Positions 1 through 10,600 of a DNA stretch of 64,000 nucleotides are shown here, piece after piece; the stretch's first letter is position 1; every line of letters begins with the position of its first letter. The stretch is from Omphalotus guepiniiformis. Lineage: Eukaryota > Basidiomycota > Agaricomycetes > Agaricales > Omphalotaceae. The stretch covers positions 1,178,001 to 1,242,000 of the forward strand of contig JAQOOI010000019.1 of NCBI GenBank assembly GCA_028554645.1. Direction: 5' to 3'. The position numbers and the translations under genes are program-made. A model generated the notes under the pieces. That model was given only the letters and a program-made list of their open reading frames with translations. It did not search any database and was not told where the DNA came from.

Positions 1-1783
1 AAAGATTGGTACTGAATTAGTCCAACCCATAGGCAGTTTACTAGTCTATGTGGTCCAAATGGTGTTTGGAAGGTGGTTAAGTCTCTAGAATCATCATCTA
101 TCAACCTTTCATCATATCCAACAAAGATATCCAGTGTTCCTAGACATGCTCTTCCTGCAAAGTTTCTAGCAACATCTGCAGTAGCTGGTGGAATTCCTGA
201 ATGTTGTATAGTAACTTTATTCAATGGTTCCAGACTATGCACCAATCTCAAACTTTTTCCATCTTTCTTCAAAACACAAAACCATTTTGATCTATAAGAA
301 GAACTTGAAGGTTCATAAACTCCAGAATCAATTTTTGCCTTTATAACTTTACACACATCATCAAATATACCAGGTGGTATTGGAATGTTCCTTTCAACCC
401 AAGGTACATGTGGTAAGACTGGAAATTTTACAGGTGGAAAGAAATCTGTGCTAAAGTTTCCTCCTTCTGCTGGATCCCAAGCAAAAGCTTTTTCCTGTTG
501 TTTCATCAAATGATGTACTAACTTCATTTCTTCTGGCCACAAAAAGCCTTCATCATGAATTTTGTCTATGATCATGATATTCTTTCTTTCTTCATTATAT
601 CTTTCACCTGATGTAAACTCAGGTGAATTTGGAGATAATTCTGGCATTTCTGCTAATGGATCACCAAAAATATTCCTTTCTACACAAAACTCAGCCAGTA
701 AAGTAGCTTTAACCAGTCTAACTTTATCCTTTACAGATTTGGACTTTCCATACGCATCTACAAACTCTTTATCGTTTTTCTCTTTTCCTATATCACAAGA
801 ATTTGCCTCTTGAAACATAGTATCCTTCTTTTCTTTCAACTCTTCTCTCCAACTACAGAACACTTGCTTGTCTTTTGGGAATACCACTCTAAGTCCTTCT
901 TCTGATTCTCTAGCCACCAGTATAACTTTATCTTTCTTGTTAGGACCCAGATCCCTTAGGAATTGCTCAACTACATCTTGATGAACAATAGTACCAGCTT
1001 TCAATTCACCAGTATCTTTTGTCAATGTAATAAAAGTCTCCTTTAAAGAAATATCTTCAACATTTACTTTCTTTATTGGTTCCACCTTAGAATTTATTTG
1101 AATAGGATGTAAATCATTCTGATTAGGTTCTATCTGCGAGAAGGCCTTTTCTGCTCTCTCAACAACCCTTCTATTTCTAGCTTTTCTCAAGATAGCAGCT
1201 CTTATGCCTGGAGATACAGCCATAAGGTCTCCAACTGGAACAGTAATATCCATATTGAAAATCTTTTCTGCCATTTCCTCTTCTAACCCTGGTTTAGATA
1301 AAGTAGAAGCATGTCTAAAATCTCCAATCTTTCTAGCTGTTTCTTTATAAACTATAGCATTCTCTTTATTACTTTCTTTCTGAACATTTCTAGCTTTTTC
1401 CACCACTTCATTTCTAACTTTGTTCAAAGCTTGGTTACTAGGAATAGGATCTCTTTGTAATGGCTCCACTCTATCAAATGGCCTTTCTTTAGCAGGTTCA
1501 ACATTAATCTCTTTTTGGCCTGGCTGAATAACCATATCCTTTATAGAAGGATCCATTATATCCTCTTGATCTCTTAGTAAAGCCTCTTCATTATCCTTTG
1601 TTTCTTTTTCTAACTCCTCCATTCTCAAGGGTGGAGGTACATACAACCTTTCATCAAATCCTTTTGGCCTTATAATTTCTACTTCCATTCTCTTTTTAAT
1701 ACCAACTCTTTGTTTATTCTCAGGGACCTTCTTTGCGGTACTGTATACATTTCTAGTACTAGATCCCATCATTGGAACACTTA
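1..1783 (-). pseudogene. Gy5 pol fragment with internal protease deletion
   Basis: From high to low coordinates this encodes the N-terminal pol linker, which follows gag in the -1 frame. It then jumps across a deletion near 872 straight into the region before RT and the first part of RT. The equivalent region of copy b holds the protease DSG motif, which is lost here. The deletion join falls in a TTTT shared by both ends, which suggests microhomology repair. RT sequence continues out of the window at base 1. Lysine- and glutamate-rich linker segments flank the missing protease. It cannot make a working polyprotein. Confidence 0.85.
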
Positions 1784-3255
1784 GTTTCCCGACTGGTTCA
1801 AGTAAGAAGCCTGACCATTTGAAGTCTGGCCTTTATCCTGATTTTCAATTCTGTCCAATCTTTCTGAAATCTTCAACAGGGTGTTGGTAAAGACTGACAT
1901 ATCAAAACTATTATGTTGAGATTCAGAAGGTCCACTAGGCATATTATATCCCATATCACTTTCTTCTGCAAAGATGAAGGCATTTTTGCCAACTTCCTTA
2001 TCCCAACCTTTTTGTTTAGCAATTGCTTCAATTTTGTCCTTTCTAGAAGAATTCATATCACCAGATGGAACAACTTGTCCATCTTTCATGACTATCATTC
2101 CTCTTGCATTCCTAACTAAATATCCTTTCTCAAACTGTGCTTTCTGATGAGGACAATTGATAGCAATATACCCTTTCTCACCACAGGAATAACAAGAATA
2201 CTCTGTAGGTCCTTGTGGGTTTGCATACCTATTACCACGGTTCTGACCCATAGTAATAGATTGCATGTGTGGTATATTTATACCATTGTTACCACCTAAC
2301 GTCTCTGCAAGAACTTTTTGAACTTGAGAGATCAAGGTAGCTTGATTCTCTTCAAATCTAGATTGCACCTGTTTCAAAGCAACTTCATGCCTATCCATTG
2401 TATCAGCAATCTTTCATTCAAATTCATTCTTCTCAACATTTTCCCTTTTTATATTAAAAGGTGTGTAACTTCTTTCTCTTTCTGTTTCAGAAGCTAAAGA
2501 CATTCCAACTATTGCAAAACCATCATCCATGTTATTCTCACAGATGTGGGCAGCAGCCACTATCACATCCTCAATAGGATACTTGTCTTCTCTTCTCCTA
2601 GGACTATCTGGATTAGCTATATAAGTCTTTTCCAGTCTATCCTTTACTTTATCCCAGAAAGCAGGTCTCAAAGATCTGCCAAACAGAGTTACTGCCTCTA
2701 AATTAGAGATAGTTTTGCAGCCTTTTAAACTTAAAGAACTTATCAAAGTTCTTCAATGGAATATATGCATACTCTGAATTTAACTTTCTCAACTTAGTCA
2801 GAGAACCTCCTTCTTCTAAAGAAGACTCTGGAAAGTTTTGTTTCAAAGCATCTTTGAATGTTCCCCACTTTCTACTTTTTTTTTCAGGGTAAGCTTCAAC
2901 CCTTTTCTTTGTATCATGGGTCATCCAGTCTGTAGCTAAGTAAATCTTTGCTGCATCATCTTTAATTCCCATTTCAGGAATATTTCTTCCACTTGTTCCA
3001 ACCAGCTTATCAAGCTGCCAGGATCTACATGGTCAAAGATAGGTGCCAGTTTTGATTTCCTAGGAAGCTTATATCATTCTGGATTTCCTTCAATGCTTCT
3101 GGGGAAAGTTCATGAACTCCCACAAAAGTTGTCCTTGTATTATCATTGTTTCTAGGTATTTCATCCTCTACCTTGTCCACTTGGACCAGCACCAGCAGTA
3201 CTAGTAGTAGGCATAGTAGTAATTTCTATGAAACTCTTTTTAGATTTTTGTGTTG
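1781..3255 (-). pseudogene. Gy5 gag, broken, with zinc knuckle
   Basis: This is the gag (capsid/nucleocapsid) region of Gy5 copy a. The C-terminal open part (1781-2398) has a zinc knuckle, C-x2-C-x4-[H position]-x4-C, starting CYSCGEKG. The knuckle histidine of copy b (GHIA) is tyrosine here (GYIA), so zinc binding is probably lost. Upstream pieces at 2414-2746 and 2703-2972 match copy b but lie in shifted frames with stops. An A-rich insertion near 2878-2887 is one clear frame break. Gag would package RNA in cytoplasmic particles. This copy is dead, but its end preserves a perfect -1 frameshift heptamer. Confidence 0.85.
1784..1790 (-). promoter_or_regulatory. -1 ribosomal frameshift heptamer GGGAAAC at the gag end
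   Basis: On the minus strand, gag ends TCG GGA AAC TAA. The in-phase heptamer G_GGA_AAC is a canonical X_XXY_YYZ slippery site, used by several retroviruses. It lies directly before the gag stop. The pol frame is -1 and open through this point, as expected for Gag-Pol made by frameshifting. The other copy has A_GGA_AAC here. No downstream pseudoknot was evaluated. Confidence 0.65.
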
Positions 3256-3500
3256 AAGCAGGTGGTGGCTCAGAACAGTTTAGCTGAAAAGCACTAGACA
3301 CAGATGCTTGCCCTGAAACCGCACCCACACGGTAGCTCACTTGTGGTAACCATGAGCACTGGGTGCGCTGTGTCAGAGATGTACCGGCTGATCATATGCA
3401 TGATAAAAGCAGTATGCAAGGTGTGCCCAGGACATGCTTGCCATCCTCCCTGTCTTGCACCTTTCATCTGCCTCACTTTCTCACTTGCCCAGAATTTACA

Positions 3501-5098
3501 ATGGCCTCTCAACTTGACTGCGCAGCGCTTCTGACAGAGCAAAAGGCTCTCACTCAAAGCCTGACTAAAAATACGAAGCAGAAAAAAGTTGCCAGAAAGA
3601 GGACCCATGGTGATAACCCAGGTGAGGGGCCTCTGCCAGCTGCAGACTGCTCAATGGCTGCTGGCAGCAGGAAAGGAACTGTATGCAGAACAATCTGTCT
3701 CTCAACTCCTTCATCTCAGGCTCAGAATGTCTATATTCTTCTTGATTTTTGGGCACTTTAATGGTTTTGTGGAAAGTGTCAATTTTTGACAGTATCTCTT
3801 TGAGTGTGCTTTCTGGACACTTTTGAGATATGTGTTGTTTTCTCACACTTTCCATTTATGTGTGCTTTCTGGGCACTTCTGGTGCCTGTGTTGATTTTTG
3901 ACATTTCCTGTTTATGTGTGCATTCTATACACTTTGGATATATATGTTGATTTTTGACACTTTCTATTCATGTGTGTTGTTCAGACACTTCTGATTTATG
4001 TGCTAATTGTTCACACTTCCTGGTTATATGTGTTTTCTGAACACTTTCAATCCATGCATACTTCTTCAGTTTCCATCTTCTACTATTATTCAGCCTCTTT
4101 ACTATTTCTGATTGCTTTTTCAGGGTCTGAAAAAGAGAAGATTCCAGGTAAGTTTCTGCTCTTTCTATTACTCTGCAGCCTCATGTTCAGAACTCATCAC
4201 ATTCCTGCCTTCTGGTCTTATTAGAAAATTCATTGAGGCCATGGAGGAAGAAAAACAGGCAGTGATGGCAAGAGGGTCTGAAGCTTCTGTGGAGGCTTCC
4301 TCTCCTAGGCTGCAAGAACTGAAAGCACTAGCTGTACAGATTATTACACTGGGAAAGATAGGTTGCCAGATGTTAGATGTTGAGCCCTCCAAAGTCTTCT
4401 TGCCTAGCATAGAGAATAATGGTACCCATATTGGCCAATTACACAAATGGCTTACTGATCACTTGGAGGTGAGTATTTTTGACTCTCTGATACCTACTTG
4501 ACATGTGATATCTTTTGCTCTATTGCTCTAGACACATGATGAAGATAAGAAGAATGAGTTGGATCTATCCACAAGCAGACCAGATAATTTATTTTCTAGT
4601 CAATATACCCAGTATTTATTTGAACTTTTGAAAGTCCTCATCTTTAATGAGGCTGAGGGCAAGCATGTCCAGTTTTCCCCAAAGCTCAGGCACAAAGCAA
4701 GAGAACATCTGGACTCACTGCCTAATAAATAGCTTGGAGCAGGGACCAGAGGTGGCTTCCTCAAGGTAAGTGTTCTTATGAATGACATAGAAGTTACCTT
4801 ATAGTAACTGGTTTAACAGGGTGAAAGAAAGAGATATCTGTCTCATGAAGAAACTAGAGGAAAGAAGATCAACTCTTACAGAGGACATCTAGACTATGGT
4901 TGTCTTTCTCTCACTGCCTTTACTGAGTTCTTTGTAAAGGAGATTGCAGCTCAAGACCAGAACTTTGAGCAAGCCAAGGCAAGGATGTCTGCCTCTATTG
5001 CTAATTTGGATTCAGGATATCCAGATAGAGTGTCACCAATCAACAACACCATAGCTTGCAAGTCATCCAGATCATCAGATCACCAGATAGTCATATAG
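3501..5098 (+). pseudogene. Decayed spliced gene of unknown function
   Basis: I do not recognise this protein. The likely exon chain is 3501-3621, 4124-4147, 4225-4468, 4532-4765 and 4820-5098, with GT-AG introns. Exons 3 to 5 join in phase. The join into exon 3 does not keep phase as I drew it, so exon 2 is uncertain. The N-terminus (MASQLDCAALLTEQKALTQS) is hydrophilic and lysine-rich; later exons are predicted helical and charged. An in-frame TAG lies at 4730-4732, probably a former CAG. The large first intron (3622-4123) holds a degenerate 56-bp tandem array. An LF-like LTR scrap starts a few bases after the stop. It could be a host gene or an element-borne gene. Confidence 0.55.
3770..4055 (+). 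repeat. Degenerate tandem repeat, about 56-bp unit
   Basis: About five imperfect copies of a roughly 56-bp unit follow each other. Each has a TATGTGTG-like start, a pyrimidine core resembling CTGGACACTT, then TGTTGATTTTTGACACTT-like text. The array lies in the large first intron of the gene at 3501-5098. Copies differ by substitutions and small indels, so it is old. Confidence 0.7.
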
Positions 5099-5114
5099 AT
5101 TGTCACTCATAATT

Positions 5115-5425
5115 CCTTCACAATCCCCTGGATTACAATCAGGCACCCTGGGAGTATCTGAACCTATTAAGGTGGGTCTGACCAACTCAACCATATAGAT
5201 GGTGAGAGGCAAGTCCAGTATCTCACCAGATGGACCCATTGATCACAGCAGCTAAGCACCATATCATGTACTATAAACATACACTATTCTCAGGCCATTG
5301 GTACAGTGTGCCCTCATGTGTTGACTAGCAGCTGGGGCTCACTCTAGTCCTCAATTTCCAGGTTACACATCTCCAATCTGATAATATTGAGTGTTTTTAT
5401 ACAATCTGAAGCTTGGACCACTCTC
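5115..5425 (+). mobile_element. Diverged LF-like LTR fragment (3' part)
   Basis: The stretch aligns by eye with the 3' part of the LF LTRs (for example 13565-13865 and 18320-18625). Shared blocks include GGTGGGTCTGACCAACTCAA, the CCCATTGGTCACAG-like block and GACTCTAGTCCT. It is much more diverged than the three full LF copies, so it is an older insertion or a sister family. Neither LTR terminus is recognisable. Confidence 0.7.
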
Positions 5426-5479
5426 AAGCTCAACATCATCAATGAGATACCCTGGGATTCTGATCAACTTCACAAACAA

Positions 5480-6800
5480 TCAGAACCTGGTGAGTTGAAG
5501 TTCTGGGGGCAGACCACTCAAACGTGAGCTGAAGTGCATGTTGGAAACAAAGATGAAACTCACCCAAAAAGGTAGCTCGAAGGTGGTAAATTTCGAGGCC
5601 TGATTTGTCCAGGTCCTCGGGGTGCAATGCAGCAAGGGAGTCGGGATGATGCCAGTATTTGAGAAAGGCATCAGATTTCCATCTACTCAATACCTTGACA
5701 ACTGATTAACTCCTTGCAGTAAGTAGTATGTTGTACCCCTGATGCGAAATGAGTGGCCTGTGAGCTGAGGAAGGTCTATTTGCTCCCATATGCCATTGCA
5801 TCTTTGCAAAAAAGAACTCGAGGTAAGAACTTGGAAGTGTTTGCTGTCAGGATTAAAATAAGTGAACAAGGGAGAACCCTCAGCCAAATGATTGATCTGA
5901 ATGTGTTCTACTGCCCAGAAATAGAAAGGATATTTATTTGTTACAACAATGAGAGGCTTTCTTATCATAAATAGATTTGCTTTCTCTTGCTAGAATTATT
6001 AATTTTTGTGATGAAGAAAAGTATTCTATCTCATCTAGTATTGATTTAATTTTTTGTCCAGGAAACAAAATGGGTAATAAGTGCCCACTAGGTGCCCACT
6101 AGGTGTGGGCATTTTGTTTCCTGGACAAGAAAGTGGAAACATGGTTTTGTTTTCTTTCACAAGAAAGTAGTTCTTTGTTAAATGACAAAGATCTCATTTT
6201 GGATATAAGAAAGAATGATGTTTACATTTACTTTCTCACACAATATTCTTTTGCAATATTTATTAAATAAAATTAATTTATGTTTTTTGCACAGGAAAGA
6301 AAGAGTCTGAGGCAGATATAGACAGGAATCTGTCAGTGAATGGAAAACTTGCAAGAAGATGAAGGATAGAAAACACCTCTCAAAGTAATCCTTGAAGGCT
6401 GATCTGATGCCCTCTGCAGTGGAGAACCCCCTGCCTTGATGATCACATTTGAATGCTGTGAGAAGGTGGAGTGCCAGAGGTGTCTGCTCTGTGATACTGT
6501 CAAAGGCAGATGAAAGGGCAGATGCTTCAGGAGGTGAGCCAGCAGAACTTTGGCTCTCTTCAGCTTCAGCCTCTCCAAGCTTTGCATCAGCTGCCCAGTC
6601 TGAAACCCACTTCTTTCCACTATTCACATATCCTGCATATCCTTCTTTGGCCCTTACTGACTTGTACCACTCTTCTGTGGTCTGCACTGTGTGGTTAAGA
6701 AGGTCAGACACTGAAGGTTGGATCTGTGGGCCTTGCTCCTCATGGTTTCCCATGCCTTCTCTATCTTCCAAGCCAAGTTGACTTTTGCACCTTCTTTCTC
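5480..6800 (-). pseudogene. Crypton-like tyrosine recombinase relic
   Basis: Two blocks remain. The upstream block (about 6800-6360) ends with STAEGIRSAFKDYFER, which I associate with the N-terminal region of basidiomycete DNA breaking-rejoining enzymes. The downstream block (about 5968-5480) has the recombinase C-terminal signature GHSFRIRGTTYYLLQG, then RWKSDAFLKYW. This supplies the H-x-x-R arginine and a tyrosine candidate of the catalytic set. The region between, which should hold the first catalytic arginine, is mostly missing and contains a 75-bp palindromic insertion (6054-6128). An intron-like donor follows DYFER. Such enzymes cut and rejoin DNA through a phosphotyrosine bond. This copy is not functional. 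The family call rests on motif memory. Confidence 0.65.
6054..6128. mobile_element. 75-bp palindromic mini-element
   Basis: Arms of about 21 bp, starting TTGTCCAGGAAACAAAATG and ending in its reverse complement, flank a short spacer with a doubled GTGCCCACTAG. The arm core CCAGGAAACAAAATG recurs at the inner arms of the MITE at 18907-19440, so the two belong to one terminal-repeat family. No target duplication is clear. It lies inside the recombinase relic. Confidence 0.65.
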
Positions 6801-7135
6801 CTTGCTGAAGATCTTGTAGTGTGTGCTAGCATGAAGGCAGAGACAGTGCAGTGAAATATACAGACTGAGAGTGTGTAGAAAGAAAGAGCCTTATCATTTG
6901 AATGTCAACTAAACTGTCTACTTGTGTGTGTGTAAGAATCAGACATTGCACTGGAGGGTGCAGCAAGAAGTTGGCTGAGCCAATGTGTACAAACGGCGCA
7001 CTCGCAGCCAGCACATTGAAAAAGTGCAAGTGTGGTTTCTTAGCGGTTCACTTAAGGGAGCCGGCAAGCATGCATTTAAGACTAGGCGCAAAGTGTACCT
7101 AGCACACGGTTGTTGTGGAAATGATTAAATCACGC
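6801..7135. other. No gene seen
   Basis: This is the sequence between the upstream end of the recombinase relic and the start of the old Gy5 LTR. I see no convincing open frame or known repeat. It may include former promoter or 5' exon sequence of the relic. Confidence 0.5.
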
Positions 7136-8789
7136 TGATGCACCAATTCTTGGCACCTGCAATAAAGGCCTGGTGATTAATCATTTTAGGCATTTGCAGT
7201 GAGGGATATAGAGGGTTGAAAGGTGCCTGCCTTGTCAATCAAAATGTGTTGTGATTTGAGTAACAAAGCATGTTCTATTACCTATGGTACAGAATGTGTA
7301 TCAAGGTTCTAGGCTAGTCAGTCTAGTTGTGATGTAGAGAATTGTTCAATGGCCATCCACTGTTGAATCAGACTTACACAATCTTGTAACAAGAACTCTG
7401 ACATCATAACTGTTGAATGAAGTGCTAGAACACTTGTAGATACTATACAAATACTGTACATATCATTAGAAAGTCCTTCAAGTACATATAATACTATACT
7501 AATGACTTTAATACCTATTGTAGATAGATATACCATGTATGTAGGGTCATTCTGGAGTGTTTAGAGCGCGCGCGAAAATGTGGACACTCATTTTCACGCC
7601 TCATGCATGGCCTGACACAACAGGACCAAACAATATGTAAATCCTTACATGTCTGGAGAAATCTAAGACACTTGGAAAGCAATTCTTGTGCATTAAGCTA
7701 CTATTACAACGCTTTAGTGATCTCAGTGAACTGTAATTGAACTCTATTCATTGTGTCTGATCAGTGTATCACTGGTAGTGCATTGTCTTAGATTCTAACA
7801 ATAACATCAATTGCATCATTATAATTATTAGGAGAACATTTTCCTCCGGTCAATAAAGATTAAAAACCCGGCGGAAACTAAAATAGATGGAACACAAAAT
7901 AGAGTTGAAATAATGGATCTAGAATAGTTCTGGGGTATTTACTCCTTAATTAATCGCCAGGAACGGAAGTTGATCAAGGAAATTTGCTTTGATTAATTGT
8001 CTGGTGTAAAATGCTTGCCAAGAAACTGGTTAGGAGGTGTAAAAACTCAATCAGTAAAATTTCTCGGAATACTACTGAATTGAAGGAGTTCCTTTGACGA
8101 AACAATGTGATACTTTGAGGGTTATAATTTCTATCAGGTGATTAATCATATGGAGCCTGGATGCCTGGGAAATATCAAGGGAATCCGTAAAAATGAAATA
8201 AAGGGGCTGAATATTGCTCACAATAAAAATAATGGAATAAAAACACACTTTTGAGGTTTGCCTCATAAAATAGATCTATAACAAGTAATAATGGACATAC
8301 TTGACACAGATACTTACAACCTACATACACGGATATAGGTATATATATAAAACAGGAAAGTTTAGCTATAATTTCCGTTTTTATTTATTTTGGACTGGCA
8401 GTATGTATAAAAGGGCAGTAACTTGGAGAGAGAAAATCTAGGAGACCATGGAGTCACAGGGTCACTGGGGATCATCTTTATAATGTGAATTGTGCCTGTG
8501 AAGGGAAAACCTATCAAAAACATAAAGTTGCCCTGGTCTGTTTAAAGTCTGGTGTTTATTGCAATATTGTATAAAGATCATTGTTGGTTGAATTGAACTG
8601 GTTGTGTTATTGGAATTGGTTGTTTGATCTTGTGGTCAATTGATTGTGATTGTGCAGTGAACACCTGTCTTGTTCAAAACCCTCTTGTGCTACTTTTGCC
8701 TTAGTGCATCTTAAAAAGCTCAACTATAAAGTTCTTGTGATAAAGATATAAAGTTCTAATAAAGAAGCCATAAGTTTGGTCATGTGGAA
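7136..8789 (+). mobile_element. Old Gy5 LTR, split by LY and truncated at 3' end
   Basis: It starts TGATGCACCAATT, matching the TGATGCGCCGATT start of the intact Gy5 LTRs. It then follows them to GTTTGGTCATGTGGAA, where the last 190 bp or so are missing and the Gy1 LTR begins. Divergence is higher than in the other copies. Solo LTR LY is inserted at 7411. The TATA-like ATGTATAAAAGGG motif at about 8402 is kept. Confidence 0.85.
7411..7800 (+). mobile_element. Solo LTR LY, 390 bp
   Basis: The insert begins TGTT and ends AACA and is flanked by the perfect 5-bp target duplication ATAAC (7406-7410 and 7801-7805). Removing it restores the Gy5 LTR text CATAACATCAATTGCATC. No internal retrotransposon sequence remains. 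The parent family is not otherwise present in the window. Confidence 0.85.
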
Positions 8790-8793
8790 TATG

Positions 8794-9149
8794 TGATGGC
8801 AGGCTTATTACTAAGTGCAACATCGTTATACATGGATAGAGAGAGAGAATGAGAAAAATGTTTTGAGTCGACCAAGATGACCTGTGTAAAGACAGATAAA
8901 TTCTAGTAGACTAAGGATACATGCGAGCTATGAGTATACTTTTATACCTAAGTAAATAGAAGGTAGATAAAGATTATTGGGGTGTTTAGGGACTGAAAAT
9001 GAATGGATAAAATTTATGTATTGAGTCAATTGAATGAAAAGCTTCGAGAGAATTCGGGATGAGGAAGAGGATGGTGTACGGAGCCTAATAGGGCAGTTGG
9101 CGGTGAGGAAAAGATGTGTGTCGGCTGAAGAGTTCAGCCGAGCGCTACA
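8794..9149 (-). mobile_element. Gy1 3' LTR
   Basis: On the minus strand this runs from TGTAGCGCTCGG to CCTGCCATCA, about 356 bp with TG...CA ends. A purine tract lies directly upstream, and the element's C-terminal coding region lies upstream of that. Near its start is the perfect hairpin CGGCTGAA-GAG-TTCAGCCG. The partner 5' LTR is not in the window. Confidence 0.7.
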
Positions 9150-9162
9150 TCCGCCCCCCAGT
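9150..9162 (-). promoter_or_regulatory. Gy1 polypurine tract
   Basis: On the minus strand the sequence ACTGGGGGGCGGA abuts the TGTAGCGC start of the LTR. Position and composition fit the plus-strand DNA primer of an LTR retrotransposon. Confidence 0.65.
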
Positions 9163-9182
9163 ACCTGGTGTAAGCAAGGTAC

Positions 9183-10077
9183 TTACAAGGTGGAGTCATC
9201 TTTAAACAGACCATCGTCGTTGAGAATGATGTCCTTGGTATCTCCAGTGGACGAAGTTGAACTAGTGACAGCAGAGGAGGAGGAGAAGCCAGGAGTAGAT
9301 GAGGGCACAGAACTGTTAATGGAGGTGGATGCAGAGCCCGTAAAAAGCTTTCGTTTTTTGAATGAAGGAGTAGTGGTGAACAATGTGGAAACCGGTAGCT
9401 CACCAGCCCTGTGCCGCGCAGCCATAGTCTTATTCTTTTCTCGTCTGTTCTCTTCTCGCTCCTTCTGATCCAATAAATCCTTGATGATAATCTGGGCCCG
9501 TTGTTGATCATTAACGAGTCCAAGAGTGTCCCTCTGAGCTATATATTTGCAAACCTGAGCATCAGGCTCCCAAGGTCTGTAGATGTCATTGGTAGAAGGG
9601 GCAGACTCCGGAATAACATGTTTTTAAGGACAGAATCGTAAAATGGAATAGACGTGATATGGGTAGTAGCGGCAAGAGCAGTGGCTACAGTCCTGTAGCC
9701 AGTGAGCGTGATAGGTCTTTTGCCGGTGTGGTTACAAAGGTTGTGACAGCCTTCTCGTACTCTAGCTGCGTAAATTAAGATTCTGTTGAATTGGGAACAA
9801 TGGATGATGGTAGAGTCATTGGTAACAGGGTTGCGAAACTGAGCAAGGTGAGCATTAATGTGCTCAATGGTGACAACCTGAGAAGAGTCGGCAGGAGAGT
9901 GGACATGATGAATGACTGGCCAGGAAATGAAAAATCCAAGAACTTGTCGAAATCTTGCCAATCCTTCCTACTTCTTATACCCTCCAAACATCCTAAACCC
10001 AAAGATCCACACTCCAATGAATACAGTTCCCCTAAGTACACCTGAGGTACCTGCACCCTCCCATAGCTCTGAGACAT
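9183..10077 (-). pseudogene. Gy1 C-terminal coding region downstream of chromodomain-like part
   Basis: Two overlapping frames (9539-9961 and 9183-9473 with upstream extension) join through a frameshift near 9620. They give about 260 residues, including the block VVTIEHINAHLAQFRNP and a Ser/Thr-rich tail. The region follows the integrase and chromodomain-like part and precedes the polypurine tract, so it belongs to Gy1. I cannot assign a biochemical role. A stop lies between it and the upstream pol tail near 9955. The copy is decayed. Confidence 0.55.
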
Positions 10078-10600
10078 TACTGACTCCTAGAGCCTTGAAG
10101 CATTCAGATAAGGGGTCAAGACTAGCTAGATTGTGATAGCTAAGCCAAGTCTTATCCCCTGTGGACCATTCGACCTCGAAGATAGCATTTTGCTTGTACC
10201 TTTATGATTTAATATCTTGTTGATAGCCCATTCCCCGCTTTTGTCATCAAAATCGACAATTTGATTTTTGAGTCAACCGGGGAACAGCTGATCATCATTA
10301 GGTACATGTGCTCAGATCAGAGAAACATGGAAAACATCATGAATGCCATGTTGTTTTAATCTAGCCAGCAGTTCAATGTGATAAGACTCATTTTTGAAGT
10401 CCTTTAGTATCTTATAGGGACCAATGTACTTGGGTCAGAATTTCCAAACCAGGTTTCTTTCAAATCTAATATTTTTTGTAGAGATATACATTAGATCACC
10501 TTCATCAAAGTGTACTTCTCAACATTGACAATTAGCATCTCTCGTTTGTTTCACTTGGGCTGCAATAATACTATCATGTGCTTCTAGTATGGCTTGACGT
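10078..10600 (-). pseudogene. Gy1 integrase C-terminal and chromodomain-like region
   Basis: Minus-strand translation gives the integrase C-terminal fold (GDLMYISTKNIRFERNLVW, then YIGPYKILKDF), the HDVFHVSL block ending NDDQLFPG, and then a chromodomain-like segment ending EVEWSTGDKTWLSYHNL. Several stops (TGA, TAA) interrupt it. It continues the integrase core at 11056-11780; the two are separated by the solo Gy4 LTR with duplicated target GACGT. In the family this part binds DNA or chromatin during integration. It is dead here. Confidence 0.8.

Larger units (their letters stand above)
1..3264 (-). mobile_element. Gy5 copy a: truncated gypsy element, gag to RT
   Basis: This is a minus-strand fragment of the Gy5 family. 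It is colinear and nearly identical with the copy at 58.7-62.6 kb. It runs from the gag start region near 3255 to the RT core at base 1, where the window cuts it off. About 715 bp present in the other copy (about 59573-60287) are missing at the join near 872, including the protease active site. Homology to Gy5 stops at about 3264, so the 5' LTR and the gag N-terminus are absent. The element is non-autonomous. Confidence 0.9.

Noticed and set aside
3770..4055. CRISPR-like array
   Set aside because: Eukaryotic context, no unique spacers; the whole unit is a degenerate tandem repeat.
9034..9468. Plus-strand protein of 144 residues
   Set aside because: It overlaps the Gy1 C-terminal region and LTR in antisense and shows no features of its own.
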